This document shows, one piece after another, positions 45,974-57,468 of a DNA stretch of 64,000 nucleotides; within the stretch, counting starts at the first letter, position 1, and each line of letters begins with the position of its first letter. The stretch lies in the NCBI GenBank assembly GCA_035771165.1, contig JAWNZC010000232.1:2304001-2368000 (forward strand), written 5' to 3'. Source of the DNA: Paragorgia papillata. Taxonomy: Eukaryota > Cnidaria > Anthozoa > Scleralcyonacea > Coralliidae. The notes beneath the pieces were generated by a model that did not search any database, was not told the DNA's origin, and saw only the letters and a program-made list of their open reading frames with translations. Position numbers and translations under genes: made by a program.

Positions 45974-48900
45974 TGTGCACCGCAGTGCAGTAGAGCACAG
46001 TGCAGTGCAGTGCAGTAGAGCACAGCGCAGTGCAATAGAGCACAGTACAGTACAGTGCAGTACAGTAAGTGCAGTTAAGTAGAGCACAGTGCGGTGCAGT
46101 AGAGCACAGTGCGGTGCAGTAGAGCACAGTGCGGTGCAGTAGAGCACAGTGCAGTGCTGTACAGTAGAGCACAGTGCAGGGCAGTAGAGCACAGTGCAGT
46201 GCAGTACAGTAGAGCACAGTGCAGTCCAGTAGAGCACAGTGCGGTGCAGTAGAGCACAGTGCAGTGCAGCAGAGCACAGTGCGGTAGAGTAGAGCACATT
46301 GCAGTACAGTACATTAGAGCACAGTGCAGTGCAGTAGAGCACAGTGCAGTGCAGCAGAGCACAGTGCGGTGCAGTAGAACACAGTGCAGTGCATTGCAGT
46401 GCAGTAGAGCACATTGCAGTACAGTAGAGCACAGTGCAGTGCAGTCCAGTAGAGCACAGTGCAGTCCAGTAGAGCACAGTGCGGTGCAGTAGAGCACAGT
46501 GCAGTGCAGCAGAGCACAGTGCGGTGCAGCAGAACACATTGCAGTACAGTACATTAGAGCACAGTGCAGTGCAGTAGAGCACAGTGCAGTGCAGCAGAGC
46601 ACAGTGCGGTGCAGTAGAGCACAGTGCGGTGCAGTAGAGCACAGTGCAGTGCAGCAGAGCACAGTGCAGTGCAGTACAGTAGAGCACAGTGCAGTGCAGC
46701 AGAGCACAGTGCAGTGCAGTACAGTAGAGCACAGTACATTGCAGTAGAGCACAGTGCAGTGCAGTACAGTAGAGCACAGTGCAGTCCAGTAGAGCACAGT
46801 GTGCTGCAGTAGAGCACAGTGCAGTGCAGCAGAGCACAGTGCGGTGCAGTAGAGGACATTGCAGTACAGTACATTAGAGCACAGTGTAGTGCAGTAGAGC
46901 ACAGTGCAGTGCAGCAGAGCACAGTGCGGTGCAGTAGAGCACAGTGCAGTGCAGTAGAGCACAGTGCAGTGCAGCAGAGCACAGTGCGGTGCAGTAGAGC
47001 CCAGTGCAGTGCAGTGCAGTGCAGTGCAGTAGAGCACATTGCGGTGCAGTAGAGCACAGTGCAGTGCAGCAGAGCACTGTGCAGTGCAGTACAGTAGAGC
47101 ACAGTGCAGTGCAGTAGAGCACGGTGCAGTGCAGTACAGTAGAGCACAGTGCAATCCAGTAGAGCACACTGCGGTGCAGTAGAGCACACTGCGGTGCAGT
47201 AGAGCACAGTGCACTACAGTACAGTAGAGCACAGTGCATTGCAGCAGAGCACAGTGCAGTGCAGTAGAGCACAGTGCAGTGCAGCAGAGCACAGTGCGGT
47301 GCAGTAGAGCACAGTACAGTGCAGTAGAGCACAGTGCTGTTCAGCAGAGCACAGTGCGGTGCAGTAGAGCACAGTGCAGTGCATTACAGTAGAGCACAGT
47401 GCAGTGCAGTAGAGCACAGTGCAATGCAGCAGAGCACAGTGCGGTGCAGTAGAGCACAGTGCAGAGCAGTAGAGCACAGTGCAGTGCAGCAGAGCAGTGT
47501 GGTGCAGTAGAGCACAGTGCAGTACAGTAGAGCACAGTGCAGTGCAGTAGAGCACAGTGCACTGCAGTAGAGCACAGTGCGGTGCAGTAGAGCACAGTGC
47601 AGTGCAGTAGAGCACAGTGCAGTACAGCACAGTAGAGCACATTGCAGTGCAGTAGAGCACAGTGCAGTGCAGTAGAGCACAGTGCAGTGCAGTAGAGCAC
47701 AGTGCTGTGCAGTAGAGCACAATGCAGTGCAGTAGAGCACAGTGCAGTGCAGTGCAGTGCAGTGCAGTAGAGCACAGTGCAGTGCAGTGCAGTAGAGCAC
47801 AGTCCAGTGCAGTAGAGCGCAGTGCAGTACAGTTCAGTACAGTAGAGCACAGTGCAGTGCAGTAGAGCACAGTGCGGTGCAGTAGAGCACAGTGCGGTGC
47901 AGTAGAGCACCGTGCAGTGCAGTAGAGCAGAGTGCGGTGCAGTAGAGCACAGTGCGGTGCAGTAGAGCACAGTGCGGTGCAGTAGAGCACAGTGCAGTGC
48001 AGTGCAGTAGAGCGCAGTGCAGTGCAGTAGAGCACAGTGCAGTGCAGTAGAGCACAGTGCAGTACAGTAGAACACAGTGCAGTACAGTAGAGCACAGTGC
48101 AGTACAGTAGAGAACAGTCCAGTACAGTAGAGCACCGTGCAGTGCAGTAGCGCACAGTGCAGTGCAGTAGAGCACAGTGCAGTGCAGTAGAGCACAGTGC
48201 AGTACAGTTAAGTACAATAGAGCACAGTGCAGTACAGTAGAGCACACTGCAGTGCAGTAGAGCACAGTGCGGTGCAGTAGAGCACAGTGCAGTGCAGTAG
48301 AGCACAGTGCGGTGCAGTAGAGCACAGTGCAGTGCAGTAGAGCACAGTGCAGTGCAGTACAGTAGAGCACAGTGCAGTGAAGTAGAGCACAGTGCAGTGC
48401 AGTAGAGCACAGTGCGGTGCAGTAGAACACATTGCACTGCAGTAGAGTGCAGTGCAGTACAGTAGAGCACAGTGCAGTACAGTAGAGCACAGTGCAGTAC
48501 AGTAGAGCACAGTGCAGTACAGTACAGCACAGTGCAGTGCAGTACAGTAGAGCACAGTGCAGTGCAGTAGAGCACAGTGCGGTGCAGTAGAGCACAGTGC
48601 AGTGCAGTAGAGCACAGTGCAGTGCAGTAGAGCACAGTGCGGTGCAGTAGAGCACAGTGCAGTGCAGTAGAGTGCAGTGCAGTGCAGTGCAGTAGAGCAC
48701 AGTGCATTAGAGCACAGTGCAGTGAAGTAGAGCACAGTGCAGTGCAGTAGAGCACAGTGCGGTGCAGTAGAACACATTGCACTGCAGTAGAGTGCAGTGC
48801 GGTGCAGTAGAGCACAGTGCAGTGCAGTAGAGTGCAGTGCAGTGCAGAAGAGCACAGTGCAGTACAGTAGAGCACAGTGCAGTGCAGTAGAGCACATTGC

Positions 48901-49231
48901 GGTGCAGTAGAGCACAGTGCAGTGCAGCAGAGCACAGTGTGGTGCAGTAGAGCACAGTGCAGTTTAGTGCAGTGCAGTAGAGAACAATACAGTGCAGTAC
49001 AGCACAGTAAAGTGCAATATAGTGCAGTGCAGTACAGTGCAGTATAGCAAAGTAAAGTGCAATATAGTGCAGTGCAGTACAGCACAGTAAAGTGCAATAT
49101 AGTGCAGTGCAGTACAGTGCAGTACAGCATAGTAAAGTGCAATATAGTGCAGTGTAGTACAGCACAGTAAAGTGCAATATAGTGCAGTGCAGTACAGCAC
49201 AGTACAGTGCAGTATAGTGCAGTGCAGTACA
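45974..49231. repeat. minisatellite B, 20- and 25-bp unit, about 3.3 kb
   Basis: Tandem CAGTGCAGTGCAGTAGAGCA (20 bp), with CGGTGCAGTAGAGCA and a 25-bp form containing an extra CAGTA. The last 270 bp (48963-49231) form a diverged sub-array with CAGCACAGTAAAGTGCAATA and TAGTGCAGTG. CAG/CTG-type half-sites make it rich in short self-complementary words (TGCA, GTGCAC). All minus-strand frames are open (up to 642 codons) only because stops lie on the other strand. Confidence 0.97.
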
Positions 49232-50050
49232 GAGGATCACTCGATCTTTAGGTTTAATGGTTATAGATCCAACATTAACATAACGCATGTGCAATACCAT
49301 TTATTTTTACATTGTTTAGTCTTTTGAGTTTTAACCAAAAGGTCAGTAAGAAAACTCAACTTGTGTGGAAAATTGATTCATACTGATGTTTCTTGTCTGA
49401 AATACACATCGTTGTCAACATCCTCAGTATTTCAATCTCTCAAATGATTAAAGTTTAGAAGATACAGTTTTTGACAGAACCTATACCTGCACCTAAACAT
49501 GCTTCCATACACATCCAGTCTGATTCAAAACAGAAAACAAAAACTACAGATTGAGTGACTTAAATTCAATCATGACCACAAGTTCATCAGTTCAGTAACC
49601 ATGCACATTTAATCTTCCCATTCTATAACTACAGCACCATGTCAGCCTTCGTAAGTGTTTAGGCTTTGATGTCTCGATGATCTATTAAGACTAACTGAGT
49701 GATAATGTCAGACCTGGTACTGATTGTTGAAAAGATCTGACAAGTAAAGTTCAAATTAAACCATATTGTGCATGTGTTATGTCAATGTCAGATCTACAGT
49801 ATACCCATTGAACTTAAAGATCCAGTGTCAGAACTATAACCATGATGTAACTTTTAAGACCTTAATATGTTATGTGTAACAATATGTGTAAATTCAAACC
49901 ACTCAAATACTTTTTCTTAAATACATCGCCCTGTTTCTTCAACATTGTATAACCATAATCCATTACAGAAGAGGTGTTTGAATTTACACATAATTTATTT
50001 ATGAACATTAAAATTGTAATACAGATATTTGTTTAAGCAATAATATCTAA
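49232..50050. other. no gene recognised
   Basis: AT-rich single-copy-looking sequence right of minisatellite B. No exon chain or domain could be read. Confidence 0.45.
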
Positions 50051-50301
50051 TACTGTCATTTGCACCTAAGTGGAAACACCACCCATTGAAACATGTTTAT
50101 GTTTAATTAAAACATGTTCAAAACTTAACTGTTTTGAAATTGACACTGTGGGGTTGGCAAGACGTGATTGGCTAAGAGCACAAACATATTCCTGTATGTA
50201 TTGAAGGGAAACATATCCAAGAAAAACTTTTATGTTTGACGTTGAAATAGAACATGTTTTGATGGGCAGTGTTTCCAATTTATAGGTGCAAACGACTGTA
50301 A
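50051..50301. mobile_element. MITE with TA target, CTGTCATTTGCACC ends
   Basis: The element (50053-50299) lies between TA dinucleotides. Ends CTGTCATTTGCACCTAAGTG and the complement of the right end CAGTCGTTTGCACCTATAAA share about 13 of the first 14 bp, with further matches (GGAAACAC..CCCAT..AAACATG). Non-coding, about 247 bp, mariner-like by target. Confidence 0.75.
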
Positions 50302-50321
50302 TGTACTAGTTTGTTGAAATG

Positions 50322-50492
50322 ATACTACTGTAGAAGCAGAACATGTTAACCCTTTGAAGCCTGAAGACGAGTCTTTAGTATTCTATTCTGGCTAATGCCA
50401 GACGATTTTATTCAGCACAGGGAGAGGTCCAGGCCTCAAAGGGTTAATGATTTAAATTAAATCATTAACATGTTCTGCTTTTACAGTAGTAT
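50322..50492. mobile_element. palindromic MITE with a TTAA MITE inserted in one arm
   Basis: The outer palindrome ATACTACTGTAGAAGCAGAA / TTCTGCTTTTACAGTAGTAT reads through ACATGTTAA and TTAACATGT. Its left arm is interrupted at TTAA by a 94-bp element (50350-50443) with ends CCCTTTGAAGCC / GGCCTCAAAGGG and TTAA on both sides (50346-50349, 50444-50447). Removing the insert restores the palindrome. Confidence 0.85.
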
Positions 50493-50499
50493 AATTATC

Positions 50500-52305
50500 A
50501 AAACTTCTGACTGATTCCTGCATGTAACTGATAAATTTAATTGCATTGCCCATTAAACCACGACTCTTCAATTCTCTCCTTCTGTACATAATGATCAAAT
50601 TGTAGAAATATAATAGTAAATTGCCTCAAATAAGATGTTTTCAGTATTAAAAGACTGTCAGATGCAGTCTACACTCTACAGTAGTTTATAAATATAAGAG
50701 CCAACAATTTTCACCTAACCTTCATTTCATTCACGAGTTATTCATAGTTATACACAAATATTTAGCTTACCTTGACTGGAAGATAATAAAAAGCAATCAG
50801 AACGTCCAAATATTATAGTAATCCTCAGAAATAATAGGAAATTCCCTTGGTTTTCTAAAGAACATAAACGTGTCTTCTGAAATGTTACACAAAAACATGG
50901 CGGACTGACTCGTCCCAGTCTTTTCGGTCGGACACTTGGCCCTCTGACGAAAATGCAAAAATTAACTGAAAAATAGGATTTGAAAAAAATGGGAAAATAT
51001 CTTCATTATTTTCAAAAAATTTTTTAATGAAAACATGTGTGCGTATTATAATATTGTTTTGATTTTAAATGGGAAAACTGTGAGTAAACTTACCTAATGT
51101 GGAAAAAAGCCAATAAAAATAAAACTTCTTCTGATGACAAAATAAGCAAGATACAGCTGCAGTCAGGGTATTTATACATTGTCAGAAACAACTAAATACA
51201 TATGAGACCTAAATAAAACCTTTAAAATTCGTCGTTTAAGAAATATTTTTTTTCATGTTACAAAAAGGAACATGTTACGACTTTTTGCGATAAAAACGCA
51301 AATAAAAAGAAAAGGTATTTACCGTAAAATTCTAAAACTTTCTACGAAGCATTACTGGTGACAGATACATATGCTTGCTAAATATAGAGTCATTTGAGCG
51401 AAAATTAAACATTTTAGAAAAGAATTAAAGAAAACAATTTTCGCTCTAACAATTTGTGCTCTTTTTTAGAGTGGCAGGTTTTGTAAAGGTATAACAAAAT
51501 TACCACGAGATTATTTCTCCTCGTAATTTTTTAACCAATTAATGTGTAGGATGGACAAGGGTATAATAACATCGCAACTAGGGGGAGTTGGGGGGTTGTA
51601 ACCACTGCCCTTTTTAACCCCTGCCCTTTTTGTGAGACCTCTAATAACTAGGTTAGACATTAGATAAACAGATAATTAATCGTCTGTTGTAGTACGCAAT
51701 ACAATTCCCCGCAAATCTGGCGAGACTCAGAGACTTCTAGCAGTGGGCCCGGGCGGCAGCTAGGCTGAATATAATTATGATAAATTTTAAATAATGCGAG
51801 ACCAAAATAAAAATTTCCGCAACAGAAAATACGAGAAAAGCGTCCTCAAAATGCAGGAAAGGCCGTTTCAGAGACCCAAAATTCGAAATTGTTTAGAATA
51901 CTGAATGACTTTGCCCTTTTTTACGTTCAACTCCTGCCCTCGAAATTTTCTAGTTGCGCCCCTGTTGCTACCGTTCACCCTTGCGTATTTCGGAGGAAAA
52001 AGGTTAAAAATTGAGCGATTACGCGGCCTGGTTCCTTTTTGTAATATTGGCGTTGTATTTCTTAAAAATTGTCATGAAGAATTTATTCGGTTTTGATATG
52101 GAGCAGATATGTTAAAAAGTACTATTTTCCAAGTGCTTTTCCAAAGTATTGGAAATATTTATCAAATTTTGAATAATATGGGTGCATTTGAAACTGATGT
52201 TACAAAAAGGACCACCAGTTCATCTAAGAATGAATGAACGAATGAACGAATGAACGACTGAAAATACGTCATTCTAGTACGTACTGTATTATGCACTAAT
52301 CAATG
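50500..52305. other. no gene recognised
   Basis: AT-rich. The phrase CTAGTTGCGCCCCTG at 51948-51962 and GCAACTAGGGGGAG near 51574 look like opposed hAT-type ends about 390 bp apart, but no target duplication was fixed. A short repeat (AATGAACG)n lies at 52230-52255. Confidence 0.4.
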
Positions 52306-53069
52306 TTAAGCCCCAGGGGGGGGGGACGGGCTACCCACGAGACATTGACTGATCGGCGTGTCCCGAGAGAAGGGATTTGACTTTTTTGACAAGCCCCAGG
52401 GGAGGGTTTTTTGAATCGAAAAAAAAAAATCGATCGCCAGGGGAGGGTTTATTAACTCGAAAAAAAATCGACTTGCTACGGATATTGATCGGGACAGAGG
52501 AATTGGGGGATTGAGAGGAAACTGGGGCGAGTCTGTCATTTATCAAGATGGCTACCTCACCAGGACTGGCTGTAAGTATACTTTTGAATCAATATCAATC
52601 TTCATTCTCTTTCTAAAAAATGCGACTAATTGGTATCAAAAATCTTTGTTAGTATATCTATCGTTAGGTTTTACAGTATATTTTTTTTTAAATTTCCTCA
52701 GAAAAAATTGTTGGTTTGCTTAAATGAGAGTAACAATGTTGTCGGGATAAATCCACATATAGCACTGGTGCAATTTATTCTGAAAGTATTCACCGACCTT
52801 GCCGACAAACAATTTTTATTAATACAGAGGTATGACAAAGATTGGGACGAATGGTGTAGAGGACAAAATGTTTCTGTTGTCACGACAAACTGCATTGCAT
52901 TAATCGCGTTAATTTCCTTCGTTTTGAAATTTAATAACATTTCCCCTGGGAGGGGCAATTTGACCGAAAAGGCCATACTACAGCGGGGGAAATTGACGAT
53001 TTTTTCCAATATTCAATATTCAATATTCCCGTGGGTAGCCCGTCCCCCTCCCCCCACCCTGGCGCTTAA
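52306..53069. mobile_element. 756-bp TTAA-flanked element carrying gene exons
   Basis: The element 52310-53065 is bordered by TTAA on both sides (52306-52309, 53066-53069). Ends GCCCCAGGGGGGGGGGGACG and the complement of the right end GCGCCAGGGTGGGGGGAGGG continue as GGGCTACCCACG in both. Further internal repeats CAGGGGAGGGTTT occur. The TTAA target fits piggyBac or Kolobok groups. Inside lie two phase-matched exons (next entry) and no transposase. Confidence 0.75.
52548..52875 (+). CDS. two exons of a gene N-terminus, inside a TTAA element
   Basis: Exon 1 (52548-52571) is ATG in good context (CAAGATGGC) encoding MATSPGLA, ending CT|GTAAGT. Exon 2 begins at 52702 after TTTCCTCAG in the same phase. 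It encodes KKLLVCLNESNNVVGINPHI, ALVQFILKVFTDLADKQFLL and IQRYDKDWDEW, with possible donors at 52829 or 52867. The exon 2 protein looks like a compact ubiquitin-like or PB1-like N-terminal module (LLIQRYDKDWDEW), a guess only. Beyond about 52875 the frame runs into element sequence. No later exon was found, so it is probably a captured gene fragment. Confidence 0.5.
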
Positions 53070-53833
53070 CGTTGAAAGGTGCGTTACTAAATTATACCTG
53101 TAAAACATGCAAAAGGTAAATGTATTATATCTATAGACAGACAAACGGAATCATTGTTTACAAAACATAAAGATAAAAAAACAATTGAAAGCACTTAGTG
53201 ATTCTGGAAAAAGGCTTAGTAATGGTTGGTAGAGTTTATGGTTGAAAAAAAAGATTGAACGTTGATTTCATACTTTATTAAAATTTGTTGGTTGGCAATG
53301 GCAATGGTGTTTGATAGATAAAGTGTACTCACGTATCTCTCGAGTTCTTTCCGCAAGCGGCTGCGAGTCGTTTGAACACCGTGGAGTTTTCTCTACATTT
53401 TAACACAATCAGAACCGATCACTTCAGTTGTAGGGATAGAAACAGTGCTAGACGATACTGGTAAGACAGTTAAACAGGGCTTGAATGGTTGTTAATTTCT
53501 GGGATTCCAATCGAACTCGGTTGTTCTTGCAATGTATTTTCCTTGTTTCCTTTGAGGTGGTTTCGAGATAAATATGGTTGTTTCAATTCTCGTATAAACT
53601 ATAAGAAATTTGTAGTAAGACGTCAGTACGCCACAGTTTATACGGCTCTTAAATTATTAATAAGCACAACTTACCACACGTTTATCACGGTCGGTCGCCA
53701 GATGGTCCAGTTGTGTCTTTTGTATTGACTTCGCAAAAATCGATCCCTTTGCGATAAATCGCTTCAGTGGTTTTAGAGTTTTTCTTCTCCGTTTCGTGCT
53801 TTTCTTTTGGCTGGTTAAACAACGCAGTCAAGC
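53070..53833. other. no gene recognised
   Basis: AT-rich with scattered short frames. Nothing beyond chance was seen. Confidence 0.45.
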
Positions 53834-54341
53834 TACAATCCTGGACAAAATTGTTGGGCCACTTTGCCAATTTTGCCGATTTTCGCATAGTGTCCCAAGC
53901 ACTTTTGTCCAGGATTGTCTGAAAATGACGAATTAAACAAAATCGAAGAAAAAAACAATTAGGGGGCGGCGATTCTGCGCAGTTTGCTCGAAAATGACAT
54001 AAATACGCTCCCACATGCATGAACAACAAATTGTTTGTGGGGTATAGAAGGTTTGGTGAATATGCAAATTAAATAGAGCTCTCGTGCGGGTGGTACCGGT
54101 GCGGGTGGGAACTCTGCAGAGACTCTGCTCCAGTGATCCCTTCCCCATTGAGGGGGTAAGGGGGAGCAGAGATGGGGGCTCTTTTATTAAACTGTATATA
54201 TTTTGCAATGTTACAAAGTTAAAAAGCTGTGTTTTATTGAAAAATCATAAACTCGTCATTTTCAGACAATCCTGGACAAAATTGTTGGACCACTTTGCCG
54301 ATTTTCGCATAGTGTCCCAAGCACTTTTGTCCAGGATTGTA
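53834..54341. mobile_element. Tc1/mariner-type foldback with nested end duplications, TA target
   Basis: The element 53836-54339 lies between TA dinucleotides. Each terminus is a 98-bp inverted arm that itself contains paired ends: CAATCCTGGACAAAATTGTT ... TTTTGTCCAGGATTG, then CTGAAAATGACGA. Thus each arm looks like an 84-bp hairpin MITE, and the pair encloses about 310 bp of unrelated DNA (53933-54250). Confidence 0.8.
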
Positions 54342-54432
54342 GCATTGTGCGTAAAGCACGATGGTTCAAAGCACAGTTAATAGAAGGGAGACTGGTTAGG
54401 CTAGCTGTATCACGGTTTATTTGTATCACGTG

Positions 54433-55044
54433 ATGCAGAGAGGGGGTGGATTTCAAAGCTATTGTTGCGATCTTGAAAGTCTGCGTCAGAAATATTCCGT
54501 TCTGTGTCTTCTTGCGAACCTTTATGTTTATGTTTGCGAACTTCATTTTACGCAAGATTGCATTCTTACAAGTGAGTTTTTATATATTCTGTTCTGTTGC
54601 TGAGCGTCTTGTTATTTTCGTCGTGTGAGAACAAAGGGCCCTTTATGAATAATTCATGTCGGATTAAAATTGATATTGTTTTTAATTTCTAGATCCTAAC
54701 GAAAAGTGTTGGTTACTGGAAGTATTCCAACCGATAATTTACCTGCCAAAAGCCATGATGTTCTTAAAAAAGAGCGTCGAACTTTGATACGAGTCAGTGA
54801 AGAAGATATGCCATCTTCTTCGTCAGTCGACCCTTCGCACTTGTCGGTAAATATCAATATGGCCGATTTGCATAAGCATCTTGACGAGGAAAATATACAG
54901 TCTTGGAAAGAAGATACAGCTGAACATAGTAGCATTAAAATGGAACTGTATGATTGCATTCACAGCATAGCTAATCACTATGTATTGAACTGCTCAAAAA
55001 AGCTCATGAAGCCTCTGCGGAGCAGAGAGTTACTACTTAATTAA
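54433..55044 (+). pseudogene. THAP-type zinc finger remnant, two exons, frameshifted
   Basis: Exon 1 (54433-54571) ends LANLYVYVCELHFTQDCILT with a C-x2-H pair (CELH) and HF motif as at the C-terminal half of a THAP finger, then the donor A|GTGAGT. Exon 2 (from 54693) begins NPNEKCWLL. After a one-base frame change near 54705 it reads VTGSIPTDNLPAKSHDVLKK, ERRTLIRVSEEDMPSSSSVD and NINMADLHKHLDEENIQSWK, ending LRSRELLLN-TAA. GSIPT...LP.KSH after the HF motif is typical of THAP proteins. The first Cys pair is not seen and the catalytic transposase part is absent. The ATG may not be the original start. Confidence 0.5.
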
Positions 55045-55445
55045 CACTGTTTCATTAATTAACCAGGATTGTAGTTATTGTATAGTTTTTTTCAATAATT
55101 TCTTCTTGTTTTGATAGTCTTTTTTAAATTTACTGTACATAGCTAATTAGTCAGATCCTCAATGCTAGTAGGTGTGAGACGATTTAAGTTACCACAAATT
55201 TTAACATTTGTTACAAAACCTTGGCAAAGGTTTGAATCCTAGGGACTTCCCTCTTTCCACCATTTTTTTTTGGATATAAAACAAATTTACATGTAATTTG
55301 CATTTTCCTCAATTTTGAAATCTTTTAAATTAAAAAAATATATATTTCCAGTTACATTTTATGCCAGGTGACTAAACAAACAGGGAACAGTTAATGTAGA
55401 AATTGTTGTAAAGCTGTTCCACCTGTTTCAGGAAAAATTTCTAAG
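55045..55445. other. non-coding interior of the Kolobok-like element
   Basis: AT-rich sequence after the THAP-like stop, with no further transposase reading frame. Confidence 0.45.
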
Positions 55446-55780
55446 TTATCGAAACTTGGAAGCAATGGTCAGAGCATTGCACTAGAATCGCAAGATCGTG
55501 GGTTCAATTCCTACCGGAAGGCCTGTGTAGTTGCATTTTTCGCAACTGGTCCCAGTTTGGTCTTAAAATGTATATATTCTACACTCGAATTTTCCTTCAC
55601 CTAAAATCCCTAGAACATGTATACAAATTACCTTGTTTTCCTGTAATCAAGCTTGTAACCTTATATGCTCAGCCTGACACTTGGTGAGGTGTTCTACATA
55701 TAACTTGATATTTGTAATGCAATTAATTAATTAATTAATTAATTTAGTAAGTAAGTAAGTAAGTAAGTACCTTAAGTAAC
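55446..55780 (+). mobile_element. tRNA-derived SINE
   Basis: An internal A box (TGGTCAGAGCATTGC at 55466) and B box (GGGTTCAATTCC at 55500) are spaced as in tRNA genes, about 35 bp. The sequence between resembles an anticodon arm (CTAGAATCGCAAGATC), but acceptor stems do not pair, so it is not a functional tRNA. The 3' side is unrelated, ending in (AATT)n and (TAAG)n simple repeats at 55723-55768. Confidence 0.65.
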
Positions 55781-57376
55781 TAAAAGTAATTATAATAAAA
55801 TGGGTAGTGGCATGGAACCGGTCACATCACTGCAGCTCACGAAAGGAGAAACTCCTTCCCTCCAAAGTGGTACAATGTAACTTGTGAGTGTCTTCGGAGA
55901 TACAGTATGATAATTCAACAATGCAAATGACATTGGGGAAGATCTAGCCATCAGTGTGAAGAGATCTATTGTAACCAGTTCCTGTTTGAACTTGAAGGTG
56001 GTGGTCTTGTGGATGTACAGTTGGTGATTGAACTTTCTGATGGCAGAATATCGTAATCAACACTGCAAGTTATGTTAAGAATGAGAGATGCAGCCACAAA
56101 TTTCAAGATCCAAAGCAAAGATTTTACGCACAAGTTTTCAGAATTTTGTACACAGGTTTCTTTTTAGGAACAACAAATAGTTTGAAAGGGTACAAACGAA
56201 ATACTTGAATCTGTCTGTTGTGTATTTATTTTTGTCTCACATATCATGTCATGTTTCATGTGTATTTCAAATTCTGAAATGCACTTAAATTTCTATTTTA
56301 TAATTATTTTTGGAAAAGAAGATCAAAAATTGTGATATATACAATGATAGAATAGAACATAAAATCTTGGTTTGTCACTGTTTATGATACAATATTTTCT
56401 TGTTAAAACTGTCCTCAAAATACAAGGAATAGTAGTGTTTCAGAGACTACATGCAGTAAATAAAAAATTTCTGGAGGAGCATGCCCAGGGAAAGTACTAG
56501 AATAAAGTAACTTAGATTTAACCAAAGATTCAACCTAAGACAGCGAATTGTGAAGTGCAGTAAGTATAATTAAAATACATGTATTAACAACATTTTAAGC
56601 TTTAATTTTATATTTATTAACAATATTTCCCAAGTACAAATTTTATGTGGTCAGATTGATTGGCCACGAACAACATGTTATCTCACTCAGTGACTTAGCT
56701 ATAGGAGATTCTATTAAAGCAGAAAGTCATGTTCAATTGTTTTCTCAAAATCTAGTCAAGTGATCTAAAAGTGAACACCCACATACACATTTATACAAAT
56801 TTGGAATGTGTCGCACTGTCGCCCTACTATAAACAATTTAAAATAAGAACCTTTTTGAGCCTGATATTTGAAAAATAGTTAGTTTTAATTGCATGGTGGC
56901 AAAGTACCAAACAAGAACAATATCAAAATTCGGTTATATATTTTTCATGTCACCAGTAAGATCAAAACAGCTACAGTATGACTTCAAATGATGTGGGTAA
57001 AGAAAAATATACAAACTCTTCCAATTGTATTTTGGAATAATTGCCATCAAACGTGTGTTCGTAAGTTCGTTAATACAATAATACGGGAATTATAGCAGTT
57101 TCAGCAACAGAAATAATCAAGTAAATACAAATCACCAACAAACCACTTGAGGGCATCACTCCAGACTTCACTTCAAACGACGATTAAAAACCGTGTTTGT
57201 CGTCTACAACGATTGTACCTTCTTCAACATGTTGCCAAAGGGCAGGTTAAAAGCCCATATCATGTTTCATGCCAACACATTAGCTTCTAGCGACGGGAAA
57301 ATCTCTCGTTTCTATCAAGTGCTGTGAATTCCTTATGTATCACCTTTCAATGTTTACGAAGCGACGAACTCTCCGC
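55781..57376. other. interior of the Kolobok-like element, no gene
   Basis: AT-rich. No coding sequence over 60 codons. Right subterminal text CATCACGTGATTTTTTCCCC mirrors ATCACGTGATGCAGAGAGGG near the left end. Confidence 0.45.
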
Positions 57377-57468
57377 ATCACGTGATTTTTTCCCCTTTGA
57401 TCCCCGACATCATTTACCGCCCCCTTGGGAAGTTTGCCGGCTAGCCTAACCAGTCTCCCTTCTATTAA

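Larger units (their letters stand above)
54377..57468. mobile_element. 3.1-kb TTAA-flanked element with THAP-like gene (Kolobok-like)
   Basis: The element 54381-57464 has perfect 25-bp inverted ends (TAGAAGGGAGACTGGTTAGG, then CTAGC) and TTAA on both sides (54377-54380, 57465-57468). The empty site would read CACAGTTAACTGTG, a palindrome. A THAP-like gene remnant starts 52 bp inside the left end. TTAA duplications plus a THAP domain are the known combination of Kolobok transposons. The TIR family was not matched to a named one. A SINE lies within. Confidence 0.65.

Noticed and set aside
42820..49231. CRISPR-like array
   Set aside because: Units are contiguous, with no unique spacers, and the genome is eukaryotic. 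It is a minisatellite.
45917..49300. Minus-strand ORFs up to 642 codons with LHCALLHCTVLYC repeats
   Set aside because: Same artefact in minisatellite B. The 20-residue period simply repeats the DNA unit in every frame.
55460..55530. Functional tRNA gene
   Set aside because: A and B boxes are present, but the acceptor and T stems do not pair and a SINE-like tail follows. Called as a tRNA-derived SINE instead.
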